DNA from: an uncultured Halioglobus sp.
GTDB taxonomy: Bacteria > Pseudomonadota > Gammaproteobacteria > Pseudomonadales > Halieaceae
Length of the DNA stretch: 15,222 bases
NCBI GenBank assembly: GCA_905480565.1
Contig: CAJQQW010000265.1
Coordinates: 1 to 15,222, forward strand
Reading direction: 5' to 3'
In this document: piece by piece, positions 1-7,841 of the stretch
Layout: every line of letters begins with the position of its first letter
How positions within the stretch are numbered: position 1 is the stretch's first letter
Notes under the pieces: generated by a model
The model's input: the letters and a program-made list of their open reading frames with translations, nothing else
The model's database searches: none
Told to the model about the DNA's origin: nothing
Program-made: the position numbers and the translations under genes

Positions 1-1
1 C

Positions 2-652
2 TACGACCTGATGAACGACCTCATGTCGGGAGGCATTCATCGTATCTGGAAGCGCTTCACAATCGAACTGAGTGGGGTACGCAAGGGTAACGCCGTATTG
101 GATATCGCAGGCGGAACCGGTGATCTTGCAGCGCGTTTTGCTGAACTGGTCGGGAGCGAGGGTCGCGTGGTGCTGGCTGACATCAACACGTCCATGTTGC
201 AAGTTGGTCGCGACAAACTACTGGACACGGGCCGTCTGGGCAATATCGAACTCGTGCAGGCCGACGCCCAGTTTTTGCCCTTCCCCGACGATAGCTTTGA
301 TTGTGTCACCATCGCCTTTGGCCTGCGCAACGTCACCGATAAAGACCTTGCCCTGCGCTCCATTCTGCGTGTGCTTAAGCCCGGCGGGCGCTTACTGGTG
401 CTGGAGTTTTCCAAGCCCGAAAATGAATTGCTGAGCCAGGCCTACGATACCTATTCCTTCCGAATACTTCCGTTTATGGGTCGACTGGTTGCCAACGACA
501 GCGACAGCTACCGATACCTCGCTGAATCCATACGCAAACATCCAGATCAGGAAACCCTGCTGGGCATGATTGAAGATGCGGGCTTTGCGCAATGCCAATT
601 TCACAATATGACCGGAGGCATTGTGGCATTGCACCGGGGCGTCAAACCCTGA
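2..652 (+). CDS. ubiE: Ubiquinone biosynthesis C-methyltransferase UbiE, 5'-truncated by window start
   Basis: This is the C-terminal part of the SAM-dependent methyltransferase that C-methylates the benzoquinol ring in ubiquinone synthesis, and demethylmenaquinol in organisms that make menaquinone. The reading frame is open from base 2; the first visible residues are YDLMNDLMS, which in E. coli UbiE lie near residue 37, so about 36 N-terminal residues are missing. The ATG at 11 is therefore internal and not the start. Visible hallmarks are the SAM-binding motif [10 protein letters not shown], then LADIN, the FGLRNVTDK block, [17 protein letters not shown], the [19 protein letters not shown] stretch and the C-terminal VALHRGVKP, all typical of UbiE/COQ5. 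It is the first visible gene of the ubi-his-tat run and ends one base before the ubiJ start codon. Identification is secure; only the 5' end is lost. Confidence 0.97.
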   Translation, partial: YDLMNDLMSGGIHRIWKRFTIELSGVRKGNAVLDIAGGTGDLAARFAELVGSEGRVVLADINTSMLQVGRDKLLDTGRLGNIELVQADAQFLPFPDDSFDCVTIAFGLRNVTDKDLALRSILRVLKPGGRLLVLEFSKPENELLSQAYDTYSFRILPFMGRLVANDSDSYRYLAESIRKHPDQETLLGMIEDAGFAQCQFHNMTGGIVALHRGVKP

Positions 653-653
653 C

Positions 654-1280
654 ATGCCTGATCCGACTCTACACACTGCGGCCCTGGCTGCTCTTGAGGT
701 GGCCGCAAACCGCGCACTGGCCCTCTCTGAGCAGGGGACAGCCGTTCTCGAACCACTCACGGGCTCGGTATTCGCCTTTCACTGCACAACGCCAGAACTC
801 GATTTCTACCTTCACCTGGAAACTGGCGGTGTCCGGCTAACGGGCGTTTACGAGGGGGCCGTTACGGCCCGCATCACTGGCAGCGCCTCGGACTTCAGCG
901 AATTGGCTGCCTCCGAAGATGCCGCGGCAACGCTGATCAATGGCAATCTGACTCTAAAGGGCAACAGCGCGCCCCTGATTGAGTTTCAACACATCCTTTC
1001 CGATCTGGACATCGACTGGGAAGCGCCACTGGTCTCTTCTCTGGGGGATGTGGCAGGACACCAAATCGCAGAAATCCTGAGGAGTGCATTCTCCTGGGGA
1101 AGACAAGCATCAAGCGGACTCGCGCGACAAGTGGAAGAGTTTATTCACGAGGAGGCTCGTCTCAGCCCGCCAAAACTGGAAGTGGAGGATTTCTTCCGGG
1201 ACATAGCAGATCTCGTTATGCGGGTAGATAGATTGCAATCGCGTGTAGAACGCATCAGCCGAAAACTGAAGAAGTCATAA
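654..1280 (+). CDS. ubiJ: Ubiquinone biosynthesis accessory factor UbiJ (SCP2 domain)
   Basis: This 208-residue protein matches UbiJ, a soluble lipid-binding accessory factor that with UbiK supports the aerobic Ubi complex; E. coli UbiJ is about 201 residues. Residues about 15-120 form the SCP2-like sterol-carrier fold, and the stretch DWEAPLVSSLGDVAGHQIAE around 121-140 resembles the conserved UbiJ core. Residues about 155-208 are charged and helical, ending in DRLQSRVERISRKLKKS, as expected for the C-terminal coiled coil. I chose the ATG at 654, one base after the ubiE stop, because this tight spacing implies translational coupling; the same frame is open back to a TTG at 621, but that start would overlap ubiE. 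It lies between ubiE and ubiB, the usual gammaproteobacterial order. Sequence conservation in this family is low, so position in the cluster contributes much of the confidence. Confidence 0.92.
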   Translation: MPDPTLHTAALAALEVAANRALALSEQGTAVLEPLTGSVFAFHCTTPELDFYLHLETGGVRLTGVYEGAVTARITGSASDFSELAASEDAAATLINGNLTLKGNSAPLIEFQHILSDLDIDWEAPLVSSLGDVAGHQIAEILRSAFSWGRQASSGLARQVEEFIHEEARLSPPKLEVEDFFRDIADLVMRVDRLQSRVERISRKLKKS

Positions 1281-1283
1281 ACG

Positions 1284-2897
1284 GTGTCTCGCGTCCTTCG
1301 ACTTGCAAAGATTTTACGAACCGCGGGCCGGTACCGACTGGACGAGTTCGTAGACGAGCGAAAACTGCCCCTGTCCGCGCGTCTGGCTCTACGACTCTCA
1401 CCATGGCGTTACGGGAAGCCGCCAGCTGAATCGCGGGGTATTCGCTTACGGCTCGCATTGGAAGCGTTAGGCCCGGTGTTTATCAAGTTCGGCCAGGCTC
1501 TCTCGACTCGCCGCGATCTATTGTCCAGCGATATAGCCGACGAGCTGGCCCGGCTGCAGGACGATGTGCCGCCTTTTCCGGAGCAGCAGTCTGTCGCCAT
1601 TATCGAAGAAGCCTTCGGCAAGACCGTCGGCGAGCTTTTCGAGAGCTTTGACCCGGTGCCCATGGCGTGTGCCTCAATCGCGCAAGTGCATAGCGCCACA
1701 CTGCAAGGTGGCGAACAAGTCGTGGTAAAGGTGGTGCGTCCCGATATTGAGCCGGTCATTCGTGAAGACATTGCATTGATGTTCACTCTGGCAAAACTGG
1801 TTGAGCGGTATCATCCTGACGGCCATCGACTGCGACCGGTAGAGGTTGTAGCAGACTATGAATTGGTCATCCTCGATGAACTGGATATGTCACGGGAAGC
1901 GGCCAATACCAGCCAGCTAAGGCGCAACTTCGAAGAAAAAAAACTGCTGTATGTGCCCGAGATACACTGGGACTACAGCTGCGGTAACGTGCTTACCATG
2001 GAGCGTATTTTCGGCATTCCGGTAACAGACATTGAGACGCTGCGCGCAAAAGGCACAGATCTTAAACTGCTCGGCGAGCGTGGTGTAGAGATTTTCTTCA
2101 CCCAGGTATTCAACGACAGTTTTTTCCACGCCGACATGCATCCAGGCAATATTTTTGTGGATGCATCCGACCCCCGGGACCCTACATATATTGGTGTGGA
2201 TTGCGCCATCGTGGGGAGCCTGTCGGATGCGGACCAATACTACCTGGGCAGAAACTTGCTGGCTATTTTCCGGCGGGACTATCGCGAGGTGGCCCAACTG
2301 CACGTGGAGTGCGGCTGGGTTCCCCCGGATACCCGGGTGCAGGATTTTGAATCTGCCATGCGCGCTGTTTGCGAGCCTATTTTCGAGCGGCCTATCAGCG
2401 AGATTTCTTTTGGGCAATTACTAGTCTACCTGTTTCAGACCGCGAGCCGATTTGATATGGAAGTACAACCCTCGCTTGTGCTACTACAAAAGACCCTGCT
2501 GAATATCGAAGGGCTTGGGCGCCAGCTTTATCCGGAACTCAACCTGTGGGATACAGCCCAACCCTTTCTGGAGGATTGGGTCGAGCGTCGCTATTCGCCT
2601 CAGGCTGTATTGCAGCGGCTACAACATCACGCACCGTCCTGGATTGAGCAATTACCCCAGCTTCCAGAGGCACTGCTGGAATCACTGCAACAGACCCAGC
2701 ACACGCCAAAACTCCCCGCAGCAAGCCAACAACGGCGAAAACGGCAGAGCAGCCAACCTCTGCTAGGTGCTGTCCTGCTTGCGACAGCCGCGCTTACCGC
2801 TATACCCGGTAGCTTACAGATCATTGCAGAGGCACCTGCAGCATCATGGTTGCTGGCCCTCACGGGAATCTGGTTGCTGTTGCCCCGCAAGCGGTAA
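1284..2897 (+). CDS. ubiB: UbiB, atypical kinase/ATPase of ubiquinone biosynthesis (ABC1/ADCK family)
   Basis: This is a 537-residue member of the UbiB/COQ8 atypical kinase family, close to the usual length of about 546. It is a membrane-bound ATPase needed for coenzyme Q synthesis. Family hallmarks are visible: the KxGQ motif KFGQ at 68-71, the alanine-rich loop ending ASIAQVH near 130-136, the presumed ATP-contacting lysine at about 149, HADMHPGN at 282-289, and the DFG-equivalent aspartate 306 in GVDCAIVGS. The C-terminal 45 residues contain two hydrophobic segments (about 493-514 and 517-533) matching the C-terminal membrane anchor. Translation appears to start at GTG 1284, three bases after the ubiJ stop; there is only a weak purine-rich stretch (GAAGAAG) upstream, so coupling to ubiJ is likely. 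One loop residue is Cys where E. coli, from memory, has Ser (ACASIAQVH). Confidence 0.96.
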   Translation: MSRVLRLAKILRTAGRYRLDEFVDERKLPLSARLALRLSPWRYGKPPAESRGIRLRLALEALGPVFIKFGQALSTRRDLLSSDIADELARLQDDVPPFPEQQSVAIIEEAFGKTVGELFESFDPVPMACASIAQVHSATLQGGEQVVVKVVRPDIEPVIREDIALMFTLAKLVERYHPDGHRLRPVEVVADYELVILDELDMSREAANTSQLRRNFEEKKLLYVPEIHWDYSCGNVLTMERIFGIPVTDIETLRAKGTDLKLLGERGVEIFFTQVFNDSFFHADMHPGNIFVDASDPRDPTYIGVDCAIVGSLSDADQYYLGRNLLAIFRRDYREVAQLHVECGWVPPDTRVQDFESAMRAVCEPIFERPISEISFGQLLVYLFQTASRFDMEVQPSLVLLQKTLLNIEGLGRQLYPELNLWDTAQPFLEDWVERRYSPQAVLQRLQHHAPSWIEQLPQLPEALLESLQQTQHTPKLPAASQQRRKRQSSQPLLGAVLLATAALTAIPGSLQIIAEAPAASWLLALTGIWLLLPRKR

Positions 2898-2938
2898 AGT
2901 GTGCCCCATCGCGCCTTATGGCATACTGCAATACTTAT

Positions 2939-2944
2939 AAGGTG
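2939..2944 (+). promoter_or_regulatory. Ribosome binding site of hisI
   Basis: AAGGTG lies six bases before the ATG at 2951. It supports that start over the in-frame extension upstream, which would overlap the end of ubiB. Confidence 0.6.
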
Positions 2945-2950
2945 TTGTTA

Positions 2951-3352
2951 ATGACTGAATCCATCACATTACTGCAAGGCATCAATTGGAACGAACAGGG
3001 GTTGGTTCCAGCTATCGCGCAGGACTGGCAGACCGGTGAAGTGTTAATGCTGGCCTGGATGAACGAAGAGGCTTTGGCTTTGACCATAGAAGAGGGTAGA
3101 GCCATATACTGGTCGCGGTCTCGACAGGCGTTGTGGCGCAAAGGCGAGGAATCCGGTCACGTACAAACGCTGAGAGAGCTGCGCATAGACTGCGACGCCG
3201 ACACAGTCCTCATGAAAGTTGATCAAGTCGGCGGTATTGCGTGTCACACGGGAAGGCGGGCGTGTTTTTTCCAGAAGTTTGAGGAGAACGCCTGGCGGAT
3301 CACAGACGAGATCCAAAAGGATCCCCGCGATATTTATGGCCCGAAGTCATGA
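2951..3352 (+). CDS. hisI: Phosphoribosyl-AMP cyclohydrolase HisI
   Basis: This 133-residue enzyme opens the adenine ring of phosphoribosyl-AMP, the third step of histidine synthesis, in the cytoplasm. The family metal sites are visible: Cys81 within DCDAD (Asp80, Asp82 and Asp84 fit the Mg-site aspartates), and Cys98 and Cys105 in ACHTGRRAC. The three cysteines fit the known zinc ligands that bridge the dimer. The segments [11 protein letters not shown] and [18 protein letters not shown] are family signatures. The gene is the single-domain form, unfused to hisE, as in pseudomonads and unlike the E. coli HisIE fusion. It starts 53 bp after ubiB and its TGA overlaps the hisE ATG by four bases. 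No other his gene is in the window, so histidine genes are dispersed in this genome. Confidence 0.97.
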   Translation: MTESITLLQGINWNEQGLVPAIAQDWQTGEVLMLAWMNEEALALTIEEGRAIYWSRSRQALWRKGEESGHVQTLRELRIDCDADTVLMKVDQVGGIACHTGRRACFFQKFEENAWRITDEIQKDPRDIYGPKS

Positions 3353-3690
3353 GCGACGTATTGGAACAACTCGCAGAAATACTTAAACATCGCAGGGACG
3401 GTGATCCGGAAGAATCCTATGTCGCCAGCCTGCATCATAAAGGCCTGAACAAGATTCTCGAAAAAGTGGGCGAGGAGGCGACCGAAGTTATACTCGCCGC
3501 CAGAGACGTTGATCAGGGGGCAGACAACAAGATTGTAGTGGGCGAAGTCGCCGACCTCTGGTTCCACACACTGGTTATGCTGTCGCATCTCGACCTCGAC
3601 GCTTGCGCCGTTCTCGAGTGTCTTGAGGATCGTTTCGGAGTGTCCGGCATCGCCGAAAAAACGGCTCGCGATGCGGGTAACAAGTCATAA
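3349..3690 (+). CDS. hisE: Phosphoribosyl-ATP pyrophosphatase HisE
   Basis: This 113-residue protein hydrolyses phosphoribosyl-ATP to phosphoribosyl-AMP and pyrophosphate, the second step of histidine synthesis and the reaction that supplies HisI. It belongs to the all-alpha MazG-like NTP pyrophosphohydrolase fold. The helix motif EKVGEEATE at 38-46 and the later ExxD pair (Glu66 and Asp69 in GEVADLWFH) match the magnesium-binding acidic residues of the family. SYVASL and HHKGLNKIL before the motif are typical of HisE. The ATG overlaps the hisI stop as ATGA, so the two consecutive enzymes should be translationally coupled. The order here (HisI then HisE) mirrors the domain order of the HisIE fusion protein. 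Twenty-five bases separate its stop from tatA. Confidence 0.97.
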   Translation: MSDVLEQLAEILKHRRDGDPEESYVASLHHKGLNKILEKVGEEATEVILAARDVDQGADNKIVVGEVADLWFHTLVMLSHLDLDACAVLECLEDRFGVSGIAEKTARDAGNKS

Positions 3691-3704
3691 TTCATTCAAG
3701 TGGC

Positions 3705-3709
3705 AGGAG
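3705..3709 (+). promoter_or_regulatory. Ribosome binding site of tatA
   Basis: AGGAG sits six bases before the ATG at 3716. This fixes the tatA start: the same frame is open back to 3623, but that would overlap hisE and bury the transmembrane segment behind an unrelated leader. Confidence 0.75.
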
Positions 3710-3715
3710 AAGACA

Positions 3716-3937
3716 ATGGGTTTCGGAGGAATAAGTATTTGGCAGCTGCTAATCGTGCTGGCCATCGTGATCATGCTCTTTGGCACCAAGCGCCTCCGCA
3801 CACTGGGTAGCGACCTGGGCAGTGCGGTCAAAGGCTTTCGCAAGAGTATGTCAGACGATAGCGGAGCACCCGGTGCTGCTGACGAAAATAGTGGTGAGCA
3901 GGATGCCTCAGCGAATACTGTAAACCAGGACAAGTAA
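3716..3937 (+). CDS. tatA: Twin-arginine translocase subunit TatA
   Basis: This 73-residue protein is the pore-forming or membrane-thinning subunit of the twin-arginine translocase, which exports folded proteins across the inner membrane. It has a short N-terminal transmembrane helix (about residues 6-21, [18 protein letters not shown]), the diagnostic FG at 22-23 at the hinge, an amphipathic helix with [21 protein letters not shown], and an acidic, poorly structured tail. The opening [14 protein letters not shown] is the classic TatA pattern, and there is no conserved polar Glu in the helix as in TatB. It is a little shorter than E. coli TatA (89 residues). It follows hisE by 25 bases with a clear ribosome binding site and precedes tatB by seven bases. 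Confidence 0.96.
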   Translation: MGFGGISIWQLLIVLAIVIMLFGTKRLRTLGSDLGSAVKGFRKSMSDDSGAPGAADENSGEQDASANTVNQDK

Positions 3938-3944
3938 GCCCTGA

Positions 3945-4277
3945 ATGTTCGACATCGGTTTCGCCGAACTGATCGTTATAGGTGTGATCGCTCTACTGGT
4001 CATTGGTCCGGAGCGCCTGCCTGAAACAGTTCGTACGGCTTCGCTCTGGCTGAACCGCGTCCGCCGCGGCTTCAACGACATCAAGCGGGAGGTGCAACAG
4101 GAATTACACAATGACTCCGTTATGCAAGAACTACGCAAGACTGGTGATGAGTTAAAACAGGATGCGGCTGCAATTCAGCAAGACCTCAAAAAGACTGCGG
4201 AAATCGCTAAAAAGGCAGCGCCAGATATTGGCTCCAGCGGGACTGAAGATAATCCCACGGGACAATCGAAGGAATGA
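3945..4277 (+). CDS. tatB: Twin-arginine translocase subunit TatB
   Basis: This 110-residue protein is the TatB component, which forms the signal-peptide receptor with TatC. It starts MFDIGFAELIVIG, with the TatB-typical Glu8 near the periplasmic end of the single transmembrane helix (about 5-20). The hinge GPERLP at 21-26 distinguishes TatB from TatA, whose hinge carries FG. A long charged amphipathic helix (about 25-95, with many Lys, Asp and Gln) follows, then a short polar tail. The family is often longer (E. coli TatB 171 residues), and the shortening affects only the variable C terminus. Its TGA overlaps the tatC ATG by four bases, consistent with coupled synthesis of the two receptor subunits. 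Confidence 0.96.
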   Translation: MFDIGFAELIVIGVIALLVIGPERLPETVRTASLWLNRVRRGFNDIKREVQQELHNDSVMQELRKTGDELKQDAAAIQQDLKKTAEIAKKAAPDIGSSGTEDNPTGQSKE

Positions 4278-5038
4278 ACGAGCCGCAGTCTAACGACCAA
4301 CCCATGCCACTGGTCAGTCACCTGACCGAATTGCGCGACAAGTTGCTGCGCGCAATCCTGGCTATCCTGATCATATTTATTGGCATTTTTCCGTTTGCCA
4401 ATGATATTTACCTAGCCGTTTCAGAGCCACTACGAGCGCTGCTGCCGCCCGGAGCGAGCATGATCGCGACAGAGGTGGCTTCACCCTTTTTTGCGCCATT
4501 TAAACTGGCTCTGATGTCGGCATTGTTTCTGGCCATGCCTTACGTTCTTTATCAGGTGTGGAGTTTTATTGCACCGGGCATGTACCGACATGAAAAACGC
4601 CTCGCCGTGCCACTACTGGCATCCAGCGTGGTGCTTTTCTATGCCGGTGCAGCGTTTGCCTACTTTGTAGTTTTCCCGCTGATTTTCGCTTTTTTCACCA
4701 GTGTTGCGCCCGATGACATCACCATCATGACGGACATCAACAGCTACCTGAATTTCGTATTGAAACTATTTTTCGCCTTTGGCCTGGCGTTTGAAATCCC
4801 AATCGCAGCGGTGCTGTTGATCTGGGCGGGGATCACCACCCCGGAAACCCTGGCGGGTAAACGCCCCTATATTATCGTCGGCTGCTTTATTTTCGGTATG
4901 TTGCTCACACCGCCGGATATCATTTCACAATCGCTTTTGGCAATCCCTATGTGGTTACTGTTCGAGGTGGGCGTGTACTTCGGTAAACTGACACAACCAC
5001 GGTCCTCCAGTAGAGACGATCAAGGCGATTCTGAATAA
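4274..5038 (+). CDS. tatC: Twin-arginine translocase subunit TatC
   Basis: This 254-residue integral membrane protein is the Tat signal-peptide receptor core. Six hydrophobic helices are visible at roughly 24-43, 74-96, 115-140, 158-183, 196-211 and 215-231. Family signatures are HLTELRDKLLRA at 16-27 near the N terminus, ASPFFAPFK around 69-77, PGMYRHEKR at 101-109 (carrying the cytoplasmic Glu107 that fits the signal-peptide site), Glu174 in FGLAFEIP (matching the intramembrane Glu170 of E. coli), and LTPPDIISQ at 211-219. Length is ordinary for the family. It is the last gene of the plus-strand run; the next gene is convergent and only 41 bp away. Confidence 0.98.
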   Translation: MNEPQSNDQPMPLVSHLTELRDKLLRAILAILIIFIGIFPFANDIYLAVSEPLRALLPPGASMIATEVASPFFAPFKLALMSALFLAMPYVLYQVWSFIAPGMYRHEKRLAVPLLASSVVLFYAGAAFAYFVVFPLIFAFFTSVAPDDITIMTDINSYLNFVLKLFFAFGLAFEIPIAAVLLIWAGITTPETLAGKRPYIIVGCFIFGMLLTPPDIISQSLLAIPMWLLFEVGVYFGKLTQPRSSSRDDQGDSE

Positions 5039-5056
5039 TTTTGCCGGACAACTAGC

Positions 5057-5072
5057 GGAGTGGCGCCTCTCC
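5057..5072. terminator. Possible weak terminator hairpin between convergent tatC and SDR gene
   Basis: GGAGTGGCGCCTCTCC is a 16-base near-palindrome with one T-T mismatch, located between the two convergent stop codons. It lacks a T-tract on either side and has essentially no loop unless the central pairs open, so it could instead be a protein-binding palindrome or be incidental. Confidence 0.25.
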
Positions 5073-5079
5073 AACGATA

Positions 5080-5838
5080 TTAGCGCTTCGCCATCAAGCC
5101 ACCATCCGCCACGAGCGTAATACCGGTAGTGAAGGATTCAGATGCCAGGTAGAAAACCGGGTTCAGAATTTCCTCTGTTTCTGCCACTCGCGGAATCAAG
5201 GCCGCGGCCACCATACCTTCACCATAACCCGGGATAGTCTCAATAGCCCCATCGGTCAAATCTGAGTGATAACTGCCCGGCGCCAGCGCGTTAACCCGTA
5301 TGTTCCAATCAGCCCATTCCTGCGCCATTACCTCTGTCAGTGCTTTCAAGCCTGCCTTGGTTGCGGCATATACGCCCGAGTAGGCCGGCGTGGACAGGGC
5401 GGCCACGGACAAAACATTAATCACACAACCGCCGCCCTGCTCACCCATGCGCGGCGCAAGACGAGAAGCCAGATACCATGGTCCCTTAAGGTTAACATCC
5501 AGCATCTTGTCGAAGGCCTCTGGAGAAATATCCGACAACGCACCAAAAGCGATATTGGTGCCGGCATTGTTCACAAGGATATCGACCCGACCGAAGCGCG
5601 TGTAAGCTGCCTCTATAAGGTCATCAATATCAGATAGATTACCCATGTGAGCCGATCGAGCGAGCGCTTCCCCCCCCAGCCCTTCAATCTGGCGCACTGC
5701 GTTTTCGCACGACTCTATCTTGCGGCTAGCGACTACAACCCGAGCGCCTTCCGCAGCAAAGCCCAGCGACATCGCCCGCCCCAGGCCCCTGCTGCCGCCA
5801 GTTACGATCACAACTTTGTCATTGAATTTTCCAGTCAT
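5080..5838 (-). CDS. SDR-family NAD(P)-dependent oxidoreductase
   Basis: This 252-residue classical short-chain dehydrogenase/reductase would reduce or oxidise a carbonyl/alcohol using NAD(P)(H). The Rossmann cofactor motif TGGSRGLG occupies 13-20, NNAG is at 90-93, the catalytic serine is probably Ser144 in INVLSVAA, and the YxxxK pair is Tyr157/Lys161, with Asn116 as the fourth tetrad member. Arg39 in VVASRK suggests a preference for NADP(H). The C terminus has the usual LASESFTTGITLVADGG. The start at 5838 is supported by GGAG about eight bases upstream on the minus strand. It resembles FabG-like or gluconate-dehydrogenase-like members, but substrate cannot be read from sequence and the neighbours do not define a pathway. 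It is divergent from the ABC exporter gene. Confidence 0.93.
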   Translation of the reverse strand: MTGKFNDKVVIVTGGSRGLGRAMSLGFAAEGARVVVASRKIESCENAVRQIEGLGGEALARSAHMGNLSDIDDLIEAAYTRFGRVDILVNNAGTNIAFGALSDISPEAFDKMLDVNLKGPWYLASRLAPRMGEQGGGCVINVLSVAALSTPAYSGVYAATKAGLKALTEVMAQEWADWNIRVNALAPGSYHSDLTDGAIETIPGYGEGMVAAALIPRVAETEEILNPVFYLASESFTTGITLVADGGLMAKR

Positions 5839-5981
5839 GCGCTTTTCTCCACTTCCAGGGCGAAGGTTGTGAAACCCTGACGTTCTATTTGGTCGGATTA
5901 GGAATTACACTATCAGAACAACGCCCCATCTCCATGGATTTACCCTATGAAGCCTACGACGGTCAATTTTTTTGAGCCGAC

Positions 5982-5990
5982 TGGTATATT
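5982..5990 (+). promoter_or_regulatory. Candidate extended -10 promoter for the ABC exporter gene
   Basis: TGGTATATT combines the extended TGn element with a hexamer (5985-5990) matching TATAAT at five of six positions. No convincing -35 box is seen about 17 bases upstream, where there is an A/T-rich stretch. A start near 5997 would leave a leader of about 27 bases before ATG 6024. Judged by eye only. Confidence 0.4.
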
Positions 5991-6023
5991 TCACGCCAGC
6001 TATTCACGCGCATTGAACGCCTG

Positions 6024-7841
6024 ATGCCGCCCCGTACGAAAGAAGGCCTGCGCTCTTTGGCCCCCGTACTGGGGCTGCTCATTAACTACAAACGCCGTGT
6101 TATCGGCGCCAGTATGGCGTTACTGTTCACAGCAGCGGCAACATTATCGCTGGGGCTCGGCGTACAGGTCCTGATAGACGAGGGCTTTGGCGGCGACTCG
6201 AGCGACAGCCTCAAGGGCGCCATTGCTCTCTTTTTCGCGATTGCCGCCGCCATGGCCTTTGGTACCTTCATTCGCTTCTATCTCGTTTCCTGGCTGGGTG
6301 AGAGGGTGAGTGCCGATATACGTAGACAAGTTTTCGACAATATTGTGCGGCTCCACCCGGGGTTTTTCGAGACCAATCGCAGTTTGGAAATAATGTCGCG
6401 CATTACGACCGACACGACACTGCTGCAAACAATCATAGGCTCATCCTTTAGTATGGCGCTGCGCTCGAGCCTAACCACCACTGGCGCCTTGGTCATGATG
6501 TTTATCACAAACCTTAAGCTAAGCATGATTATTGCGCTGGGCGTGCCACTGGTTCTGCTACCCATTCTGGTGTTCGGGCGGCGAGTGAGGAGACTATCCA
6601 ACCAGAGCCAGGACAGCATCGCGAGTGTCGGCAGCTACGCAGGGGAAGTCATACAAAATATCCGTGTGGTACAAAGTTATACCCGTGAAAAATTTGAGTC
6701 TGACGCTTTCAATCATGAAGTGGAGCGCGCCTTTAACATAGCGCAGAGACGGATATGGCAACGCTCCATGCTCGTTTGTGTTGCCATATTGTTACTGTTT
6801 GCTGGCATGTCCGGCATGTTGTGGGAGGGTGGCCAGGACGTCATCACCGGGCAAATGAGTGGCGGCGAACTGGGAGCCTTCGTATTCTATGCCATCATGG
6901 TCGGTACAGGCGTCGCCACAATCTCAGAGGTTTGGGGTGACCTGCAACGTGCAGCCGGGGCTGCCGAACGGCTAGTTGAGCTCATCCAAACAGAGAGTCT
7001 GATAAATGATCCTGAGGGGACCGCAACCGCGATCAGCAGCGAGCAACCTGAGCTGCGAATAGACCAGGTGACATTTTGCTATCCCACTCGCCCGGAGCAG
7101 GCCGCGCTCGAGAATTTCACCCTGAATATTGAGGCAGGCAAAAGTCTCGCCATGGTCGGGCCCTCAGGAGCCGGGAAATCCACTGTATTTGAGCTGCTGT
7201 TGCGCTTCTACGACCCCGGGATAGGACGCATACTGCTGGATGGCCAGGACATCAGAGATTTCAGTTTGCAGCAGCTTCGAGAAAACGTCGCGCTGGTGCC
7301 GCAGCAGCCGGCTCTCTTTACCGGGGACGTCCGCTACAACATCGCCTACGGAAATCCCGACGCATCAGACGATGAAATACAGGCTGCGGCATGTGCCGCC
7401 CATGCCCATGACTTTATCACCGCTCTGCCCGACGGCTACCGCAGTCATCTCGGGGAAATGGGTGTGCGCCTGTCCGGTGGCCAACGCCAACGCATCGCCC
7501 TCGCACGTGCCATTCTAAACAATCCAAAGATTTTACTTCTGGATGAAGCTACCAGCGCGCTGGATACGGAGAGTGAATATCAGGTGCAGCTCGCACTGCA
7601 GGAGCTGATGCAGAACCGGACCACGGTGATTATCGCCCACCGTCTGTCTACCATACTCCACGCAGACAAAATTGCCGTGCTTGACGCTGGGCAACTGGTC
7701 TCCACCGGCAGCCACTCGCAGCTGCTGGAGGAATGCGAGCTCTACGCCAGACTTGCCAGCCTTCAGTTTCGAGAGCCCGGACTCACTAACGGCGGGCTTC
7801 CCGGTTCAGCAGGCGCATCCGGTCCTTACGTGCCTGGTTAA
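6024..7841 (+). CDS. MsbA-like ABC half-exporter (fused permease/ATPase)
   Basis: This 605-residue protein fuses an N-terminal six-helix export permease (about residues 15-320, with hydrophobic segments near 26-50, 65-90, 135-161, 163-185 and 250-305) to a C-terminal ATPase. The nucleotide-binding domain shows Walker A GPSGAGKST at 379-387, the Q-loop region VPQQPALF, signature LSGGQ at 483-487, Walker B ILLLDEATS at 503-511 and the H-loop histidine at about 549. It should work as a homodimer in the inner membrane, exporting a lipid or hydrophobic compound. It fits the MsbA-related subgroup rather than MsbA itself, because no lpxK or other lipid A gene is adjacent. The last 18 residues (588-605), rich in Gly and Pro, are encoded by DNA overlapping the convergent hemerythrin gene and extend past the usual family end. 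No strong ribosome binding site precedes the ATG. Confidence 0.92.
   Translation: MPPRTKEGLRSLAPVLGLLINYKRRVIGASMALLFTAAATLSLGLGVQVLIDEGFGGDSSDSLKGAIALFFAIAAAMAFGTFIRFYLVSWLGERVSADIRRQVFDNIVRLHPGFFETNRSLEIMSRITTDTTLLQTIIGSSFSMALRSSLTTTGALVMMFITNLKLSMIIALGVPLVLLPILVFGRRVRRLSNQSQDSIASVGSYAGEVIQNIRVVQSYTREKFESDAFNHEVERAFNIAQRRIWQRSMLVCVAILLLFAGMSGMLWEGGQDVITGQMSGGELGAFVFYAIMVGTGVATISEVWGDLQRAAGAAERLVELIQTESLINDPEGTATAISSEQPELRIDQVTFCYPTRPEQAALENFTLNIEAGKSLAMVGPSGAGKSTVFELLLRFYDPGIGRILLDGQDIRDFSLQQLRENVALVPQQPALFTGDVRYNIAYGNPDASDDEIQAAACAAHAHDFITALPDGYRSHLGEMGVRLSGGQRQRIALARAILNNPKILLLDEATSALDTESEYQVQLALQELMQNRTTVIIAHRLSTILHADKIAVLDAGQLVSTGSHSQLLEECELYARLASLQFREPGLTNGGLPGSAGASGPYVPG

Noticed and set aside
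621..653. TTG start at 621 extending ubiJ upstream
   Set aside because: It would overlap the end of ubiE by 32 bases. The ATG at 654 directly after the ubiE stop gives a protein of normal family length.
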